In this document: positions 58,557 to 64,000 of the stretch, piece by piece
Layout of the letters: every line of letters begins with the position of its first letter
Position numbering within the stretch: position 1 is the first letter of the stretch
Source: Desmodesmus armatus
Taxonomy: Eukaryota > Chlorophyta > Chlorophyceae > Sphaeropleales > Scenedesmaceae
NCBI GenBank assembly: GCA_007449985.2
Contig: VIIQ02000644.1
Coordinates: forward strand, 186,001-250,000
Direction: 5' to 3'
DNA length: 64,000 bases
Program-made: the position numbers and the translations under genes
The notes under the pieces: generated by a model
What the model was told of the DNA's origin: nothing
The model's input: the letters and a program-made list of their open reading frames with translations, nothing else
Databases searched by the model: none

Positions 58557-60768
58557 CTAGGCAAGAGATACTTTAACGATCAGGACTGCAGGCAGAGGCA
58601 GATCCATCTCAGCTGCCCACTGCCTCGCAGTTTCAAATACACCCTGCTGCTCTGCAGAGCTCACCACCAGGCACACTTTAGGCACTGCTGCCAACCCAAC
58701 CAGCCACATGCGGACAAACCCCACAGTGAAAGTACCCATTTCAGCCATTGTGTAGCTGACACGCACCAACAACTCCTGCAGCCCATGCACATGCTGCAGC
58801 TGCATCAAAGCATGACTAGTGAGTGGTCCGTACACATGCAGACACTGCAGCCGAGGAGTGCTCACTGCTGCTGCCGCACTGGTGAATGTTGCCAGCTCAG
58901 CATCACCAGGTGCTAGCAGCTCAAGATGTGTCAGATGTTGCAGGTGCGCTAGACGCCCAAACGCTGAACGACGCTCAGCTGGATCAACCATATCATACTC
59001 CATCAAATTGGCAATGGGTTCTACCAAAACCAGCATTTGCAACCCTGTGCAGTGACGCGTAAGCGCCACAAGATCCGCAGAGCACACCCCGCTCAGAGCA
59101 ACACAAGTAAGGTTCGGAAAGGCCTGAAAAGGGGCCAATAGTGTTGCCCCCAGCTCCTTTATGTGTGGACAAGCAAGAGCACGGAGGTCGCCTACAGTGT
59201 TCTGGATATTTGTTTGCCACACGCCAGAGACAGCCGTGACTTGAGTGAGGCGCTGTAGCTGCGGCAAGGAACTGGCTGCCCAACAGGACACACCAACTGA
59301 ATGCAGCTCATTCAGCTGCCTAAGCACGACATAAAATGCTTATGTCTGATCTTCATCCGCATCTTCGAGGTCAAGCGCAACATCCAAACATGTGAGGGAT
59401 GTGAGTTGCACCACTGCTGCCCACTCCGGTGACCGCCACGTATGCGCCAGGGTGCGTGATCTAGCCATTAGGCGGAGGTCGCGCAACCCAACGCATCCAC
59501 TGACACTGCTTATGTCATGCACAGCATTCAGGGGCAGCCAGAGTTTGGTGAGCGAGGTCATCTGGCCTGGAAACTGCTGTACAGCTAGACGCAGACTTGC
59601 CGCATCCTCAACATCATCTGGATCGGCGGTGGCCCTTGGTGCATCAATGATGAGTGACTGCAGGTTGGTCAGCCCTGTGAGTGGCTGCAGGTTGGTGTGT
59701 GAACAGGGGTCCGTCACCTGCACATATTGACACCACGTACAACATGAGCAGTTCTTCAGGCGTCTAGTGATCCCACCTTCACATGGCCCAACGCGCCTGT
59801 GAACTTCGCGGCAACTCTCATGCCAAGCACCGTTGGCCCCGTCCTTTCCTGTCCTGCCAATCGATTTCTTACCTGCCAATCGAACGTGAGCTGCAGCTTC
59901 GTCAGGTTGGTCAACTTGCCCAGAGAGGCCCAAGCCGTGTCAGTTTCATCCACCCAGCTCATGTGAAGCTGCAAACTCAAGCTGTGTAGGTTTGTCGCAT
60001 GCATGTGCAGCTTGGCCAGCACAGGGTCCAAATCACCCTCGTCCACAAGCGTGATGCTGATGGTGTTGAGGTGAGGAAGCCTGGAAGCAAGTTCAGCACA
60101 GCACAGCACCACACAGCACCACACAGCACAGCACCACACAGCACAGCACCACACAGCACAGCACAGGATGCAGTTGTTGATGCTCAGACAAGGCGCACGG
60201 AACCAGTTGTTGGTGCCCTGGTCTAGTTGTGGTGTTCCAGGCTTGCGCACCCAGGCCGCACGTAGCCAACAACCACACCTGTATGTTCTGCAAGGAAAAC
60301 ACACGCAACAAGTGACTATGCAACGCCAGTCCCATGTGTGCCTTACAATACAATACATAATGCCATGGTGTTGCAACTGGCAGTACTAGCATTACCTCAG
60401 CCATCCTTACGTAGGGATTCTAGGACTCACCCTGCCAGCAAAGGAGTGATGCTGCGGTGTACTGATATCAAACTACTACTGTCCACTTCAAAGGTCAGTG
60501 AAGTGCAGGTGGGGAAGGCAGCCGCCAGCTGCCTGGCAAGCTTTGCAGCGCGGCAGGGGTTGTCGGCATGCGGCAGCTTCGACAGGTCCAGGTGCCGTAT
60601 GCTGCGCTGGCACAGCCTGCGCAGCTGGCTGCATGTGAGAGCCACTGCGCCTGCCGATCCTTGCTCCACCAGCTTAGGCACCAAATAGCCTGTCAACACA
60701 TCATCGTTCAGCAGGGACAGGCAGCGCAGCAGGGAGGACTCGCCAGCAGGGTTTCCAGGTTGTGCGGC
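58557..60768 (-). CDS. Leucine-rich-repeat protein (LRR gene 1), interrupted by an in-frame stop
   Basis: Exons on the minus strand: 60431-60768, 59873-60080, then 58557-59717. The first exon has an F-box-like helical block (LLNDDVLTGYLVPKLVEQG, ALTCSQLRRLCQRSIRHLDL). The second and third carry leucine-rich repeats (LPHLNTISITLVD, LTNLTKLQLTFDWQ, LTNLQSLIIDAP, MTSLTKLWLPLN, LTSLTCLDVALDLED). A TAA at 59340-59342 ends the frame after about 307 residues. Beyond it the same frame stays open for 260 codons and keeps the repeat pattern (LPQLQRLTQVTAV, LQHLTHLELLAP). I found no GT-AG intron that would remove the stop. Either the product is short or the copy is disabled. An ATG at 60816 in frame may be the start, but a CAG acceptor at 60769-60771 suggests a further 5' exon. 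LRR/F-box-like proteins usually bind other proteins. Confidence 0.7.
60081..60170. repeat. CACAGCAC satellite-like tract in LRR gene 1 intron 1
   Basis: Alternating CAGCACAGCACCACACAGCA units, beginning just upstream of the exon 2 acceptor in the gene's direction (read there as GCTGTGCTGTG). Confidence 0.85.
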
Positions 60769-61729
60769 CTGCACAGAGTCACAAACCACCACACCAAGCA
60801 GCAGAGACAGCAGCACTCAGCTTCATGCCGTGCAGGGCAGTGTAGCAAGACGCAACACCAACTTGGTTGTCTAGGGTGTTGCAGGCTGGCAGCTCAACTT
60901 GTTGCGTGCTTGAGCACTCAACCAGTATGAACTATGTGTAACGTTCATGAGGTTGGGCCAGCAGGTTGCAGTATGAAGGGAAGGATCAGAGCAGCACCTG
61001 TGAGTAGGAATCTCATGGGTGCACCACCGGCTGGCAAATACATGATGCAGGCAGAAGCGTGGCTGGCTTCAGAAACAGGCTACTGAAGCCTCACCTCCAT
61101 GCCCCTTTTCCAGTCACCACTCCTGGTTAAAAAAGCTCTCCCTCAGTCCAAGCCTTCTTGCTGTTGCAAGTGGAGCCTCTTTCTTTATGTGCTTGGATGA
61201 AGTTGGCCTGGCCTCAATCTGAATTATTCTGAATAAACACAAGGTTGTCTGGGTAAGGGCTTTCGGCTAGGCTATGCGTCCGAACCGACTAAACCCAGCC
61301 CAGATCACGTCAGGATCAGTTCCTGTGCCTCGGTTCATGTTCGGTAGACAAAGCGCACCACATCGTGGCTTTGTGGTACATTCATCAGATCGATAAACCA
61401 ATTGGCACATGCAGAGGTGCTAGAAGAGTTGCAGAGTTGCAGAAGGGACATGGTGAGCTCGTGTGCTACAGCTACAAGCTTGGTGTATGTAGACACAATG
61501 CTGAACTCTGTTTTCCACAATGCTCCGTAAGAAACCTTCAAGTAGGGATCCACACTTCCCAAACATCCACGTGTTCTGCTGCCCAAATGTGGTCAGCCTG
61601 CCAGGCGGGACTTTCTTGAGGTAGCCAGCTTGGACTCTGAGGTGGCCAAGCTCAGTGGCGTGAACGGCCTGTTCAAAAAGCACTCATTGCTGCAACTTAC
61701 TCCGCTTGATTGTCTCTGACCCCGTGCAG
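60769..61729. promoter_or_regulatory. Region between the divergent LRR paralogues
   Basis: About 960 bp separates the first recognised exons of the two LRR genes, which point away from each other. It should hold both promoters and any 5' exons. I recognise no specific site. Confidence 0.4.
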
Positions 61730-62100
61730 GACGCCCCACCACCAGCAGCAGCAGCAGCAGCAGAAACAGGAACAGATTCTGCTGGCGGCGGCTCACCTTT
61801 CCTGCAATGTGTCTCCCTGCTGAACGACGATGTGCTGACAGCATACCTAGTGCCAAAGCTGGTTGAGCAGGGCTCTGCAGGCGCAGTGGCCCTCACCTGC
61901 AGCGAGCTGCGCAAGCTGTGCCAGCTCAGCATACAGCACTTGGACTTGACCAGGGAGCTGTATGATGCAAACCCCTGTCATGACTCTACACTCGCTAGGC
62001 AGCTGGTGGATGCCTTCCCCAACTGCACCGCGCTGGAGTTTGCAATATGCAGCAGAAGCATGTCGCAGGTGTACCACAACATCCGTCCGATGCTCGCAGG
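61730..62100 (+). CDS. LRR gene 2, first recognised exon (continues beyond window)
   Basis: A paralogue of LRR gene 1 on the opposite strand. The exon opens after CCGTGCAG and encodes an Ala-rich start, then LLNDDVLTAYLVPKLVEQG, ALTCSELRKLCQLSIQHLDL, RQLVDAFPNCTALEF and NIRPMLAG. It ends at a GTGAGT donor in phase 2, as in gene 1. The exon is 371 bp against 338 bp. The next exon was not found in 62101-64000, where the intron holds a LINE remnant, AT-rich islands and a dispersed repeat. No in-frame ATG is present, so the start lies upstream. Confidence 0.7.
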
Positions 62101-62251
62101 GTGAGTGGGAAACCTCCTGCAGTGGGGTGCCGGGAAGGAATATGCTTTTTTTTCAACAATATTCATCATTAATCTATATTTTACAACAAAATCCTATATA
62201 TATTCTTGAAATTCAAGTGTATTTTTGCGCTTGTTTTTCCCTATTATTTTG

Positions 62252-62350
62252 GGGGGGGGGGGGGAGGTTGTTACAAGTAGATACTTTCACCGCAAAGCGG
62301 TACTCTCTACACTTGATCGACTGGGTAAGCCAAAGACGCACACCTGAACC
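62252..62350 (+). repeat. Dispersed CACCGC-GCGGT repeat, copy in LRR gene 2 intron
   Basis: A run of about 15 G is followed by GTTGTTACAAGTAGATACTT, TCACCGCAAAGCGGTACTCT and CTACACTTGATCGACTGGG. An AT-rich island (62140-62250) lies just before it. Confidence 0.8.
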
Positions 62351-62555
62351 GAGGGAACCTGCAAAGACACGTCAGACAAGACCAGCCCCCTAAAAAAAAC
62401 ACACAGACATGGCAACTGCCACACACACCGAGTATAGTATCGTGCTTTCAAGACTCAGCCTGAGGCTGTAAATCTGCAGTCCACACATACCGTGCACGCA
62501 CACACATGGGTCAGTCCTTCAAGCATAGCAGAAACACTGTTGTACAACTAACACA

Positions 62556-62931
62556 TCAAAGCCAGCACAACACCTTCTGAGCTAACACGCAAAGCAGTAC
62601 CCACAGGGTGGCAACTACAAGTGCCCCTACCGCGACTCCCAACACATCTACTGAGCCCATTGTTGATGGGCTGGCCCTGCGCCGCAAGCAAGCTGGGTAT
62701 GGCATGACGGCCACATAACCCAAGGGCTGCAGCGCAGGGGGGACTCCAAACAGGTTACCTTTCCCCAACAGGTAGCGCCTGTAGACGTCCATGGCCGCGA
62801 CACAGTGGGCCAGTTGACGCTGCTGAGGAGTACCAAATACACTCTGCATGCACTGCTGAGCGGAGTTGGTCGCACTGAATGCAAACACCGAGGCATATTT
62901 GTCCCGGATGTGGTCATACGCTGGGCATTCC
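62556..62931 (-). mobile_element. LINE-type retrotransposon remnant 2
   Basis: Minus-strand frame HFIWECPAYDHIRDKYASVF, then CVAAMDVYRRYLLG, and a hydrophobic tail to a stop at 62556. This is the C-terminal zinc-knuckle end of a LINE ORF2, the same type as at 551-865 but clearly a different family. Its upstream side is cut off at TAG by an AT-rich block (62932-63020). No reverse transcriptase core remains in the window. Confidence 0.6.
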
Positions 62932-64000
62932 CAAATAAAGTGCTATTATATCCAAAATAATAAACTATGCTGCATAAGGAAAATCCTATCACAAATAAGT
63001 TATTTGTGAACTTTTTATATCGGTGCACGCCTTGAACCCTGGCAGCCTAGCACGGTGCCTAGTGCATGTTGGGCACCGCTTGGCCAATACGTGTGACATG
63101 GCTGATGACTAGCCCCGGCATAATGGCCACGTATGCAGTGCTCACTGAGTGTTGGGGCCAGGGTGTTGATCATCTCCTATGCCAGTGCCTGCCACCAACA
63201 GGTGTTTCATGTGCACAATGCCAACATCACACCAAGCACCTGACAGCTGACCTTCAATTGAACCTACAAAATCCCACAGGCTGCCAGGCAGCAGCTTGCA
63301 ACTGTTCCAGACTGCCAACGACTGCCAACAACCATGTCTGGTACCATCACTTGCACAACACAACATATGTGCTGCGTAGTTGGCCAAGCATTTGGCTTTT
63401 TCACCACATATAGTACACCACATTAGGCACCAAGGACAACCAAGCACACGCCCCTGCTTATGGCAACAATCCATCAGAACGGATCCAACATCAGCAGGTA
63501 CTGCAGCAAGGCCACCAGCAGTTTGAGGTCACTCCCTGCCACACCTGAGCACATGCAGGCAATGCCTTGCCTGACAGCAGCAGTCGACACAGTGCACACA
63601 CAAATGCATGACAAGCTCACTACATTTGCACTAATTACAACCCAGCTATGTCTCACCAGCTATCCAGCCACCACGTGCAGCACAGTAAAGGCGGTGGTAA
63701 CTAGTACAGTCATGTGTGTCACATGCTGTCACTGCTGCTGCTGCCGCAAGGGCGCCACCTTTGCATGTCTGTCAGCACGTTCCCTGCTGCCACCATTGAG
63801 CGGCACTGCTGCTGCTGGCGTCCAGTGGACTGCTGCAGTGTGAGGCAACAGATGAAGCCCTACGCCCATTTATCCCAACACGCAAACAGACAGTAGCACA
63901 GTAGAGAGCAACACAACAGGGCAAGTGCAGCAGTTAGGCACCTCAAACGACACATTATTTGCACATCTCACAGGTGCGGCAGCTCTTCCAGCACTTCAAA
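62932..64000. other. Terminal region, intron of LRR gene 2 or intergenic
   Basis: Bases 62932-63020 are strikingly AT-rich and include ACAAATAACTTATTTGT, a short palindrome. A Cys-rich minus-strand frame (63142-63474) and a plus-strand frame (63460-63843) are open but without a family signature. Confidence 0.35.

Noticed and set aside
59320..59420. An intron removing the TAA in LRR gene 1
   Set aside because: The only acceptor (CTTAG at about 59324) needs a phase-2 donor; the available GT sites are weak or would delete clear leucine-rich-repeat codons.
63142..63474. Cys-rich minus-strand frame as a zinc-finger protein
   Set aside because: Cys and His spacing does not repeat and matches no finger family; it may be transposon debris.

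Overview
This window looks like nuclear DNA of a chlorophycean green alga, most likely order Chlamydomonadales. The genes are cut by many GT-AG introns. TGTAA sits downstream of several stop codons, the usual polyadenylation signal of this group. CAG/CTG trinucleotide tracts are everywhere. Several genes are plastid genes of the green lineage (an LHC-type chlorophyll-binding protein, HCF244/Ycf39, a DUF3611 membrane protein). Haematococcus or Dunaliella would fit the moderate base composition and the repeat-rich introns, but the sequence does not settle the genus.

Layout. 1-13 kb, minus strand: the 5' part of a ZIP metal transporter (its 3' end lies beyond base 1), an LHC-family protein with a frameshift inside helix B, a DUF3611 protein, and a small DUF952 protein. 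The DUF952 gene faces TRM13 head to head across about 350 bp. 13.2-19.5 kb, plus strand: TRM13, a tRNA 2'-O-methyltransferase swollen by Ala/Gln tracts. 19.5-31.5 kb: a tandem duplication carrying two paralogous genes of a family I do not recognise, with conserved exon phases and a shared C-terminal DAPY. 31-42 kb: repeat-rich DNA with a 53-bp-arm inverted repeat and a young Ty3/Gypsy chromovirus-type retrotransposon (34412-40613, TSD TTAGG), whose 5' LTR carries a 770-bp insertion. 42.3-46 kb: HCF244. 47.2-57.6 kb: a seven-bladed RCC1 propeller protein with a long Ser/Gly/Ala tail and a coiled coil. 58.5-64 kb: two divergently transcribed leucine-rich-repeat paralogues, one split by an in-frame stop and one running off the window, plus a LINE remnant.

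The most unusual signal is a pattern and not a single gene. In at least five unrelated genes (ZIP, DUF3611, TRM13, HCF244, RCC1) a short exon edge together with its splice site and some flanking intron has been copied one to four times into the adjoining intron, on the same strand. The intact exon is always the outermost copy, and the decoys read into stops or lack the rest of the exon. The best case is TRM13 exon 5, with four decoy copies on a period of about 280 bp, three of the copies being preceded by a TACTG microsatellite. This looks like a recurrent local duplication process that enlarges introns and plants cryptic splice sites.

Functionally the window mixes photosynthesis and plastid assembly (LHC, HCF244, DUF3611), RNA modification (TRM13), metal transport (ZIP) and regulatory scaffolds (RCC1, LRR). 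I see no operon-like or pathway cluster. All exon models were built by hand from splice sites and reading-frame phase, without transcripts.
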